Below, piece after piece: positions 26,501-38,900 of a stretch of 64,000 nt of DNA (positions are counted from its first letter, which is position 1; each line of letters begins with the position of its first letter). The notes below the pieces were generated by a model. The model had not been told where the DNA came from, did not search any database, and saw only the letters and a program-made list of their open reading frames with translations. Position numbers and translations under genes: made by a program. Source of the stretch: Proteles cristata cristata (taxonomy: Eukaryota; Chordata; Mammalia; Carnivora; Hyaenidae); NCBI GenBank assembly GCA_017311185.1, contig JAESUZ010004136.1, forward strand, positions 1,798,001 to 1,862,000, given 5' to 3'.

Positions 26501-29500
26501 AATTGTCCAGTTTTTTTTTTTAAATGTTTTATTTATTTCTAGGAGAGAGAGAGAGAGACAGCGTGAGCAGGGGAGGGTCAGAGAGAGAGGGAGTCACAGA
26601 CCGAAACAGGCTCCAGGCTCCGAGCCGGCAGTCAGCACAGAGCCCGATGCGGGGCTCGAACCCACGAACCGCGAAATCATGACCTAAGTGAAAGTCGGAC
26701 GCTCAACCGACTAAGCCACCCAGGCGCCCCCAATTGTCCAGTTTTTAAGAGAATGGGTGAATCCGTTTGTGGTATATTCACAAAATGGAATTTCACACCA
26801 GTGAACATGAATGAACTATGGTTACACACAGCAGCAGGGATGAATCTCAAGGATAATGCTGAGCAAAACCAAATTGCAGAAATACATACTTTGGATTCCA
26901 TTTCCGTACATTTGGAAATACACAAACCTAAGCAATACATTGTTTAGGTAAACAGACACATAAAGTAAAACTATAAAAACAAGCTAGAGAATGATTAACC
27001 CCAAATTCAAGAAATCCTCTTGGGGGATCAAGGGAGTGGATGTACTTGAGAGGAGCAAACAGGGGTTCAAGGTCATTTAAATGTGTTGTTTCTCAAGCTG
27101 AGTGTTAGACACTCTGATGCTTTATGTCATACATATGGATTCCACACTCTCTCGTGTTTTTTATGTTTCAAAGTTTTAAAACTTAGAATTTCATTTTTTA
27201 CAAGTGTATCATGTCTATTTTTCTCTTGCTTTTCCCATATTTACTTGTCACGTGGCACTCATCAAAACAGCGTAAGACTCCGTTCCTCTCCCGCCAGTAT
27301 AAATAGCAACAGCTAACACTTACTATGAAGTGAGTGCTATGCTCAACACTTGACAAGCATTTAAGCCTCCCTCGTGATGGGCTGCTTTGTAACCCCCATT
27401 TTACAGATGTGGAAAACAAGGCTTAAAGACATAGTGTGCTCAAAGCAGAGTGGGTAAGTTGGAAGATCAGGGATGCCATCTAGAGCCTGAGCTGCTGCGC
27501 TGTGCTCTCTGCTCAGACAACTAACAACTATTTTCTCATCAGCCGCTTAGGTATCTATTCTATCCTGCTTCTTTGTTCCCATCGATTCGGTTCATTTGTA
27601 TTCATCCATTAAGGCACTAAGATTCCTAAATATTTATTTTACATCTACTATGGGCCAGAGACTATGCTAGGCTTCGGCAACAGAAGGATAAAAGCATTTT
27701 GGTCTCACCTCCACGCGGTCTGCAGAACAGTCCATCCATTTCCTGGAATACCGCCGATCAGTCTACTGCTCTCTCCACCACCGCCCCTGCCTCCACCCCC
27801 CCCCCCCCACCTCCTGCTTCTCACACTGCCTCCAGACCGATCTTTCAAATATGTGACCCTCATTGCCTCAGTGCAAGTCCCTGGTCTGCGCACCGCTCCC
27901 TACCCCGGGGGAAAAGTTCAGCTGCTTCACGTGATCCGCAATGGCTCTTACTGACCTGCACCTACCCACCTGTGCCTCATGCCATCTCAGCCATCCTGTC
28001 TTCCGTGATAGCCCTCAAACTTGGCAGTGCCCTCTGCTATTGCTCCCGTTATACCCTGTGCATGCTTCCCTTGTCTGTTTCTCATATATGGTTCCTGTGT
28101 GAAAGACTGTAAGCTCCTCGAGGCTATAGGGAAGGGAACTGAAGAGTTTTTCTTCCTTGTGTCCATGTCAATAATATATATCTATATATCTGACACAGAG
28201 TGCATGCTTAATAAGCAGTTGTTGAATGAATGAGTAAATGAATGTAGGAATTCATAGATGAATGAGATCTTTGCCAAAAGAACACATGGACTTAGACCAT
28301 CATGTATTAAACTCAGAAATAAAGATGTTCTGAAATTTGACTTGCAAGAGATGCTTCAGGTAAACTTTTCTAAGCTGCGCATGTTGCACGTGCGAAAGTA
28401 TAATCTCTGAGAAGAAACAATCACTGGACCCTGACCTAAAATGACTGAATCAAGTAGATCTTATCCCACAAGAGCTCTCATCTTCAGATACGGCACATAG
28501 AAACTGATAGAATATTCTTTTTTGTGGCCTCTAGGCTCAGATAATACAATATTGCATATCAGACAGTAGATAAGAGCTTTGTCAAATCTTTTTTTATTTC
28601 CTGATTGGAATAATTTTATACAGGAGTAATACCCTTTGTCACCTGAATTTCTTTTAGTAATATGATTCATGTAGTTCTGCCCAAGTTTCTTCTATTCTTT
28701 TTGGCCCTTTTTTACTCCTTGGAAAGTTGAAGAGAAGATGCTGTGCAGTGATAATAAAAATTGGTCTTTTTCTAGGGAATTGCTACAGTGTTGGTTTGGC
28801 CACACTGATGATCTGATGGGAGTCGGCTCCTCCTGCCCAGCTGTAAGGACTGTATTAGTTTCCTCTTGCTGCTGTAACAAAATACCACAATGTAGTGGCC
28901 TAGTAGTAGTAATATAAATCTACTATCTTAGAGTTTAGGAGATAAGAAGCTGAAAACAGGTTTTAAGGGCTAAAACCAAGATGTTAGCAGAGGTATGTTC
29001 CTTTGGGAGAGTTTGGGGGGAAATCTGTTTCCTGGCCCTTTCTAGCATTTACCACCCACCTCCACCCCTTGGCTATTGCCCCTTCCTCCATCTTCAAAGG
29101 GTATTACTCCAATCTCTGCTTCTACATACCTCCTTTCTTGTCTCCAGGCACCCTTCTCTTCATCTTATAAGGACCCTTGTAATTAAATTGGGCCCACCTG
29201 TTTATCCAAGGCAATCTCCCCATCTCAAAATTGTTAGCTTATCACATCTGCAAATTCCCTTCCAGGGAAAAGGACACCTTTGGGTGACCATCATTCTGCC
29301 TACCCCAGCGCCAAACGAACATTCAGGTTGATGAACAGAATGAGTGAAGGTAGAGCAGGAGATGATAGGCTCTCCACCCAGTCTCCAGCCCACCTAGATC
29401 AGGACGACTGCTCTCGATTATTTCACTGTGGCCTCCTCTTGACCTTGAACAGAAACCTGGGCTCCTGTCTATGAGGAGGCCCCACCCCAGATGTAAAAAT

Positions 29501-32500
29501 ACCAATTACGCACAGATCCTAAAATGCTCTCACATCATTAAGATCTTTTAACCACCAAATAAGGAATTTTAAAAAAATGAATGTTTATATTGTGTACTCC
29601 CAACGTGTAACTTTCAGTTTCTACTCTTAGTTAAGAAATTCAGGGGGCCTGGAGCCACTGGTCGAGCTCCTGCGCTCGAAGAACGAAGAAGTAAGAAGGC
29701 ACGCCAGCTGGGCCGTGATGGTCTGCGCCAACGACGAGCTCATGGCCGTTGAATTATGCAAGCTTGGGTGAGTGGAGCTGCCCAGGGTTTCTGGCTCAGA
29801 GGAAGAGCAGAGGATGAGAGAGCACACTCTTCAGGCCCAAGGAAGGTCAGGCAGAGGCCACACACCTGCTCACAGGCGGCAGGGCCCTGGGGAGCTGGGC
29901 CAGGCACAGGGACCTTTCCGCTAGAAGGGACCGCCCAGTCGGAGCAGGGACATCTGGGCTCCTCCCTCCTGGAGATGCCCCTCCCCACCACCACAAAGCC
30001 ATCTTCGCTGTCTCTCTGTCCATGTTTCATTCTGATAAACACCTTTCACTTCACTCTGCAATTGTGAAACAACAACTCTGCCTCTCTACTTTTTACCTTT
30101 TCCCGTTTTTGTTTTTACATTTATTTCTTTATTTTGAGAAAGTGGGAGAGAGAAGATCCCAAGCCGGCTCCTCACTATCAGTGCGGTGCCTGATGCTGGC
30201 CTTGAACTCACCAACCCGTGAGATCATGAATTAAGACCAAACCAAGAATCCCTTTCTTGGTGAACTGAGCTGCCCAGGCGCTTCTGTCTCTCCACTTTGG
30301 AAGCTAAAATAAAATGCGTGAGCCATGGCTACATCTCCTTTCTCTCCCTCCTTCATCCAGACCTTTCTTTCAGAATTCCGCATTTAACCAGCCTCACCAA
30401 AGCAGTTCTTGCATCAATAGCACACCAGCCACTTGCCTTATAAGGTTCCGCTGATAGGTTTGCCCTACTTCTACCCATCTTTATTTTTATTTTTTATTTT
30501 TGAAAAAAAATTATTTTTACATAGTATCTACATCCAATGTGGGGGTCAAACTTACAATCCTGAGATCAAGAATCACCCACAGACTGGAGCACCTGGGTGG
30601 CTCAGTCAGTTGGGTGTCCGACTTCGGCTCAGGTCATGATCTCACGGTTTGTGAGTTTGAGCCCCACATCGGGCTCTGTGCTGACAGCTAGCTCAGAGCC
30701 TGGAGCCTGTTTCGGATTCTGTGTCTTCCTCTCTCTCTCTGGCCTTCCCTTGCTCATGCTCTCTCTCTCTCAGAAATAAATTAAAAACATTAAAAAAAAG
30801 AAAAAAAGAATCACCCATGGACTGAGCCAGCCAGTTTCCCCCTTACCATCTTCATTTTCATATATATTGCCTGGTTAGCGAAAAGTGGAGAGTCCAATAC
30901 TAGTTTTGCTTTAAATAAAGACCTCTTTTCTCTTTCAAAGTATCCTTTTCAACTGTTTGAATATAAGGCACCACATGGCATATATATTCTCAAAAAGGAC
31001 TGATTCATCTTCATAATTCTGTATTACTTTATCTAAAAGGGCAAGATGTTGGGGCACCTGAGTGGCTCAGTTGGTTAAGTGTCAGACTTCAGCTCAGGTC
31101 ATGATGTCATGGTCCACAGGTTCGAGCCCCACAGAAGGCTCTGTGTTGGCAGCTCAGAGCCTGTAGCCTGCTTCAGATTCTGTGTCTCCCTCTCTCTCTG
31201 CCCTTCCCCCACCCGTGCTTGGTCTCTCGCAAAAGTAAATAAACATTAGTAAATAAATAAATAAAAGGGTGAGGTGTCTTTAACCTTCCCATCTCAATTC
31301 TTCACTCAGGGTCTTAGCTACATGTATAAATGGGAATTTAACATCAGATTGCTTGTTTAAAGCAAATAATGCTTTTTTTTTTTCTTTTATCGACAGGGCT
31401 TTAGATATCCTTGAAGAAGTTAATCTATCAGTAAGTCGGAAAAATAAATTCAGTGAGATGGCTTATAACAAATTGCTCAACAATAACCTATCTCTGAAAT
31501 ATAGCGTGACTGGCTATTTGTCTTCGAGTAACATAATTAGTGATGGATTCTATGATTACGGTCGGGTAAGTGACAGCACTAATTTGTATTTTCGTATGAG
31601 CAATCATTTCTGTAGTCACGATGCCATTACATTGCAATTTTATAACCACCTAGCAGAATGTATATTTTTATAGACAGAAACCTGGGAATCGGAGCTTTAC
31701 TCTTAACTGGCTATAAGATTTTGCATTTATGTACAGTTTTACCTAGAATCTGCTTGTCTGTTATGGAATCAGCTAGCTAATGCTACTCTCTGTCAAGTTT
31801 CAGAGAAAATATAAAAGAAGAAGCACTTTGTGTTTGGGGTTTTTATTATTTCCAAGGCTCAGCTTAGCAATAATGATAGAAATGTAAGTGTTTTTGTTTT
31901 ATTTATTTATTTTTTTTAACACTTATTCATTTTTGAGAGACTTAGAGAGACAGAGTGTGAGTGGGGGATGGGCAGAGAGAGGGAGACAGAGAATCCGAAG
32001 CAGGCTCTGGGCTCCCAGCTGTCAGCACAGAGCCCGATGTGGGGTTCAAACTCAGAGACTGCGAGATCATGACCCGAGCCGAAGTCCGACGCTTAACCGA
32101 CTGAGCCGCTCAGGCGCCCTTTATTTTATTAATCATAATCTAATTGAAATTAACCAAATTATAATACCAGATTTTAAAATGTAATATAGAAAAACGCTAT
32201 TGAAGCTGCATTTCTGATTATGATTTTAAAAACAATATACAGTGTAATTCAGTGTTGATGTCAAGAGAAATGGGAAGCTGAAAATCAGAATCTTGAGGAC
32301 TTTTTGGCATTGCTGCTTAAGTTAGCATTTTCCTTTCTTCTGGAAACCAAAAGCATTAAGGGGAACAGGGGAAATTTAAAAAAGAAATTTTAACGTTTAT
32401 TTATTTTTGAGAAAGAGACAGAGTGTGAACAAGGGAGGGGCAGAGAGAGAGGGAGCCACAGAAACTGAATCAGGCTCCAGGCTCTGAGCTGTCAGAAGTC

Positions 32501-32893
32501 AGTACAGAACCCGATGTGGAGCTTGAACCCACAAACTGCAAGATCATGACCTGAGTTGAAGTCAGATGTTTAACCTTAACCAACTGAGCCACCCAGGCTC
32601 CTCAAGCAGGGGAAGTTTTTTAAATCTACAAATGCCATTTAAGCAAACCTAGGAAACACAGATGATCCATGGACTCCAAAAAACAAAAAAAAACAAAAAC
32701 GTAAGGGGGCACCGAGGTGGCTCAGTCAGTTGAGCGTCGGACTGTTGATTTCCTCAGGTCACGCATGATCCCAGGGTGGTGGGATTGAGCCCCGCGTCAG
32801 GCTCCATGCTGAGTGTGGCACCTGCTTGGATTCTCTCTCTCTCCCCCTGCCCTCCTCCCTTGCCCGTGTGCTCTCACAGTCTCTCTTTCTCTC

Positions 32894-32929
<36 letters not shown>

Positions 32930-35900
32930 AGGAGTTACTGAAATTCCGTGAGATCAAGCCCAAGGGGTGCAGGAGAAAGAATGCAAAGGGGCACAAATTA
33001 AGCGCAGAGAGAGACAAGGGAGCTTGTGGTGGCCGGTCTCAGAAAGTGCCGTCAGAACTCTACACGGCCTCAGGTGACGGGAGAGCTCACGGGCGCACAA
33101 GCCGAATGCTCTGTTTGCCGGGCGGGTGAAGAACTAGGGCCTGGGTGAGCAAGGCTCACAGCAGAAGCCTTCTCGGCTCAACTTGGTTCAAAAGGGCAGA
33201 GCAGACAGGGCCATGAAAGAACCACATAGCTGCACCGTATTTGCAGGAAACACTCTATCGTGCGAACATTTTTAAAATTTTATTTTAATTTATTAAAAAC
33301 CTTTTTAAAAGTTTATTTATTTATTTTGAGGCAAGGGGGGACAAGCAGAGGAGGAGCACAGAGAAGGAGGGAGAGAATCCCATCAGCACAGAGCCTGATG
33401 TGGGGCTTGAACCCAGGAACCATGAGTTCACGACCTGAACAGACATCAAGAGTCAGTTGTATTTCATTTCATTTCATTTCATTTCATTTCATTTCATTTC
33501 ATTTCATTTCATTTCATTTCATTTTATATTTTATTTAATTTTTAATTTTTTTAAGTTCGTTTGAGAGAAAGCACAAGCAGGCTAAAGGCAGAGAGAGAGG
33601 GGAGAGAGAGAGAGAATCCCGAGCAGGCTCCATGCTGCCTTCGCAGAGCCAGACACAGGGCTTGAACTCATGAACCATGAGATCATAACCTGAGCTGAAA
33701 CCAAGCATCGGATGCTCAACCAACCAAGCCACTCAGGCGCCCTTATTTTTAAACTAATCTCTACACTGTGGGGCTCGAACTCATGACCCTGAGATAAAGA
33801 GTCACATGCTTTACTGGCTGAGCCAGCCAGGCGCCCCTAAGAGACATTTTGAATAATGAAAAATGGCCAGCCTTAAACCTGACTCCTGATTTCCCTGGCT
33901 GCCACCACCACCATGCCCATCATAACACACACACACACACATACACACCACTGAGAAACCACTGCTCCAATAAAGCCCATCTCATTCAGTGAATCATAAT
34001 TCAAAAAGAACTGGCACAACATTATTAGCACAAAAATGCTTTGAGGAAAATGAGGAAAATGGCAGAAAAACCAACAAAGAACACTTATCAGGAAAATGTT
34101 GCCATGAAACAGATAAAACTGTGACAAAATGTATCTGCTCACGAGTTTAAAAAAAAAACTTAATGAAACAGTATTTTTTATCAAAGAGAATTCTCTGATT
34201 CATTCATTCAGGAAATGTTTTCTCATATTGTAGGTTGGGTGAGGTCAGTGAATAAGAGAGACATAGACCTCTACTTCCATAGAGTGGAAACAGACAGTAA
34301 GCCAGAAGCATGACAAATAAATAAATTATATACCATGATCAAAATGAGCAGAGCTTTGGGGGAAAAATAGAGCAGACATAAGATAAAGGGGCTTTCTAGT
34401 GCTGGGGGTTACTGGGGTTGGTATTTGTGATTTTAGAAATGGTGGTCTGGTAAGCCTCATAGGGAAGGTCATATGTGAGCAAAGACTAGAAGGTGAGGGA
34501 TTTAGCCATGGAGATGGCTTGGGAAAGAGCTTTCCAGGCAGAGGAATCGGCTTGGACAGAAGCCATAAGGTATAAACAGGCTTGGCATATTTAAGAAACA
34601 GCCAAGGTCAGTTATAGCTGGAGCTGAGTGAACCAAGGGGCAGAATAGTAAGAACTAAATCAGAGAGATACAGAGAGACCAGATCAAGTGAGTCGTGTAG
34701 ACCATTAGAAGGGTTTTGGCTTTTACTTTGAATGAAGTGGGAAAACTTGACAGACGGAGTTCCGGGCAGAAAAATGACATGATCTGTCTGATTATTATTT
34801 TTTTGTTTAATGTTTTTGTTTGAGACAGAGAGAGAGAGACAGAGTGTGAGCAGGGGAGGGGCAGAGACAGAGTGAGACAAAGAATCTGAAGCAAGTTCCA
34901 GGCTCTGAGCTGTCAGCACAAAGCCCAATGCCAGGCTCGAACTCACAAACTGCAAGCTCATGACCTGAGCTGAGGTTGGACACTTAACCAAATGAGCCAC
35001 CCAGGCGCCCCATGATCTGAGTTTTAAAGGATCCTGAAAAGTGTCTTGGGTGAGAGAGGGATGTAACTATAATATGATTGGAACAAGACCTCAGAAGATG
35101 GTATGGTCTAACCTGCTGGTAAAATTGCTAATATAGGACTTGGTGTAGCCTATTTTTAGATATCTTCACAACATTTTTAGTCATCTCTTTCATAATTCGT
35201 TACTCTGACAGACAACAAATTCGCCCTCATGTATACAGAGCGATTTGCAAACTTAACTGCTTTCAGGGGCCAAACATAATTATGGTGTGAAAGAGCTGAG
35301 TATAAAGCAGAGGGGTTGTGGGGAACTGGAGGGCTAGACCCTACCCAAAGGCAAGATGTCTAGAAGTTCAGGTTCCTATGTCTAACTATGTCTATGTGTG
35401 TGTAAAATTATGGACTTCAACCAGTTGGGAACATCAGTATTCATTTAAAACATATACAACCCATGCGGATATTACTTTTTAGTTCTTAAATTATCTACAG
35501 ATAAATCCTGGCACCAAACTTTTGCCTTTGAAGGATCTCTGCTTACAAGAACCAAGTGATCAGCGTGCTGTGCTCTTAGTTAACAGTAAATCTTCTGATG
35601 TGTGAGTCTCTCGGGGAGGGGGGGCGGGGGGGGCGGGGGGATACAGGGAAGCAGACAATGGTTTTTGTTTGCTCATCATCACATGACTATATCAAGATTC
35701 CCAGGACAGCATCTTTTTGTCCCCTGTATTTAACGCCTCCCTGAAAATAGACACCAGTCCGTAAACTCGTAGCCTAATATAGTAAAGACCATGAAATCAC
35801 CACCAATGTGGTTTTTCCGTTGACTCCCCATTACCACTCAATTCCAGATGTATTACTGTAGTCAGTGCTTATTACCCTCCTGGTAACATGAAGTTAATTG

Positions 35901-38900
35901 AAGGAAGTATAAATAGATCGAAGCACACCAAAACCAATCGTGTTCACCAGGATCCAGAACTGTATGCGGGACTCTAAGTGCTGCCCAGGGCTTTTTAAAA
36001 ATATAAAATAAGAAATTAATAGTAAAGCTAAAGATGAAAGCTTCAGAATTTTAAAAAATGGTCATATATATGTGACCATTATATACATATATATATATAT
36101 ATATGACCAAATATATATCTATATATTTTACGGAGCACATTTTATAAAAATATTTCCTGTTCCAGTTCATGAAAACCTTTATAATATGCTTTGTCTTACT
36201 TTTATGCATTTATTATGTCACTTTTAAAAATCAGCTCCAAATATGATTCCCCCCCCAAAAAAATCTGTCTTTTGTAGGACAGATCCAATATTGACAAGTC
36301 AAGTATTTTAACTCGTGTGTAATTTCAAATATGTAAAATTTTAGTTCTCCACCTCCATCTACAGAAGATAAATCATCAGATGTTGGTTATGGACGGAGTA
36401 TTTCTTCTTCATCTTCTTTAAGAAGAGCAAGCAAAGAAAAGAGCAAGTAAGAAAATTATATTTTGTCTGGACTTAAAGAATCCTACCCTTAATGTGGGAG
36501 TAAAAAAGAAAAAAGATTAGATTTTAGATTTTGGTAACATAGTTTTTAAAAAATAATTTTTTTTATGTTTATTAATTTTGAGAGAGAGAGAGATAGAGAG
36601 GATGCAGGGGAGGGGCAGAGAGGGAGACCGAGAATCCCAAGGAGGCTGTACACAATCAGCACAGAGCCAGATGCAGGACTCGAACTCACGAACTGTGAGA
36701 TTATGCCCTGAGCTGAAATCAAGAGTCGGATGCTTAACTGACTGAGCTGCCCAGGCACCCCTTGGAATTGCTGTTTTAAATTGGCATGGAGAACAGACAC
36801 TTCTCCAAAGAGGACATCCAGATGGCCAACAGACACATGAAACGATGCTCAGCATCCCTCCTCATCAGGGAAATCCAAATCAAAACCACACTGAGATACC
36901 ACCTCATGCCAGTCAGAGTGGCTAAAATGAGCAAATCAGAGAACTCTAGATGCTGGCGAGGATGTGGAGAAACGGGCACCCTCCTACATTGTTGGTGGGA
37001 ATGTAAACTGGTACAGCCCCTCTGGAAAACAGTGTGGAGGTTCCTCAGGAAACTAACAATAGAACTCCCCTAGGACCCAGCAATAGCACTGCTAGGAATT
37101 GACCCAAGGGATACAGAAATGCTGATGCATAGGGACACATGTACCCCAATGTTCATAGCAGCACTCTCCACAATAGCTAAAACATGGAAAGAGCCTAAGT
37201 GTCCATCAACAGATGAATGGATCAAGAAGATGTGGTTTATCTATACCATGGAATACTACATGGCAATGAGAAACAATGAAATCTGGCCATGTGTAGCAAC
37301 ATGGATGGACCTTGAGGGTGTTATGCTGAGCGAAATAAGTCAGGCAGAGAAGGACAAATATCATATGTTTGCACGTATAGGAGGATTAGGAGGAACTTAA
37401 CAGGAGGACCAAGGGGGAGAAGAAGGGCGGAAATGGTGGGGGAAAGGGAGAGAGGCAAACCATGAGAGACTCTTGAATGCTGACAAAAACTGAGGACTGA
37501 TGGATGTGGGGTGGAGGGGGGATGGGCATGGAGGAGGGCACTTGTGGGGATGAGCACTGGGTGTTATGTGGAAACTAATTTGACAATAAACTATTTGTAA
37601 AAAAAAAAAAATTGGCATGGAAAACATCTCTGGAAAAAGCAGCCAGCGAGACTGGCTGTCCATCCTGTGTGCTGTGAACGTGCACTGAGCCCTTGACCCC
37701 AGAGCATAGCGGCTGTGAGCAGCTTTGTTTTATTATCTGTGGATGGGAGAATGCCTGGTGCCCTGTCTCACGATGGGAGAGTAATCAAGGTGTGTCGTGG
37801 CAATGAACTTATTATGCCTCCTAATTTATGCCATGCCTTGCAAATGTAATACTTTATTAATTTTCATATGATTGAAATCGATGCGTTTTTTTCATACAAT
37901 AAGAAAAAATAGTTATCATTTTAGTACCGGCTTTGGATCTCCCACAGAAGAAAAATCCGAGCCTCCTTCTGGACGAAACACTGCTGTTAGCAAAGGCACC
38001 ACTAAAGAAAAAGGATCAAGGTAGGCAATGTGTTATTGTGTTCTCTTCCTAATTATAATCATGTCAGGCTTTGATTCCCCAACAGAGTTGGGGAATGGAG
38101 GGGGGGGGCGTTTAAATGAGGAAGCTTTGCCCCTGGAATTAGCGTGTTGGACGAAGCGAGGCTCAGGAGCTGTAATTAAAAAGTAACTTCATTTTTGTCC
38201 CTGGAAACCTCTTTAAAACTTCACCACAGGCGATTTCTTCTTCTGCCTCTGGGTGAGAACTCAGGTGACTTTGATCAGACATGGTCTCACAGGCACTTTA
38301 ATTCAAAACCGGCGACAGGAATAGTAGCCACACCGAGTCATTTACTAAGTCCAGCCCGGTGTAGAGATCGACATAAAGTGAACCCGGGGCCCTCCCTCAT
38401 GGCTGCCTTTGTGGGTGGCGAGCCACACACGATGGAGTGTGGTTCTCGCCCCCTCTCTCTCTGTCTCTGTCTCTCTGTCTCTCTCTCTCTGCCTATGCTT
38501 CCACATCCCCTCCCCATCCAGCTCACCCAAAGAAACCTCTGACCCTTCAGGAAGCAGCGAGAGGGGGGAGAGGGAAATAGGACCACGTTTCGACTTGATG
38601 GAACAATTACAGTGTGGTTTCATGCCTTTTGAGGCCTGGCATGTTTTAACCATGCTTCCTATACATTTACGTATTTTTAAACATATTATTTCTCTAATGA
38701 GCACTTTCCTGGATTCCTCAAAAACCCACATGGACCAATGCCACACTCCATGACCCTTTCATTATTGTTGACTTAAGCCCTTAAGAACCATTGTGGTATC
38801 GGAGGCCATCTGGCACATATGTCCAGCATCCGTTTTCTGAACGGGGACTGCCCGCCCCCCACTCCGAAAGGTCCCCCAAGGTGCAGACAGTGGCTTGCTG

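Larger units (their letters stand above)
26031..29630 (+). other. ARMC3 intron between exons C and D
   Basis: 3.6 kb with a young reverse SINE inside an old L1 fragment, a MIR, an L2 segment and an MLT1-like LTR. The remaining sequence (28251-28850) shows nothing I can name. Confidence 0.8.
29768..31396 (+). other. ARMC3 intron between exons D and E
   Basis: 1.6 kb, mostly SINEs: a reverse copy, a forward copy nested in an older short SINE, and a second forward copy ending 132 bases before exon E. Confidence 0.8.
31566..35500 (+). other. ARMC3 intron between exons E and F
   Basis: 3.9 kb with seven SINE copies in the first half, an (ATTTC)n microsatellite, and a long L2-like segment interrupted by a SINE. 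35061-35500 looks unique. Confidence 0.8.
35602..36344 (+). other. ARMC3 intron between exons F and G
   Basis: 743 bases without SINE. It begins with a G-run tract and contains an AT dinucleotide repeat (36063-36128). No other feature seen. Confidence 0.8.
36447..37903 (+). other. ARMC3 intron between exons G and H
   Basis: 1.46 kb. A reverse SINE and a 5'-truncated L1 make up most of it; 37622-37903 is unique. Confidence 0.8.

Noticed and set aside
27699..28112. 137-codon open frame with Pro-rich run
   Set aside because: The Pro run is the poly-C/CCA tract of an L2 3' end; no coding signature.
36791..37400. Possible active L1 protein
   Set aside because: Only the ORF2 C-terminus remains, with an internal TAG; no 5' UTR, ORF1 or endonuclease region.
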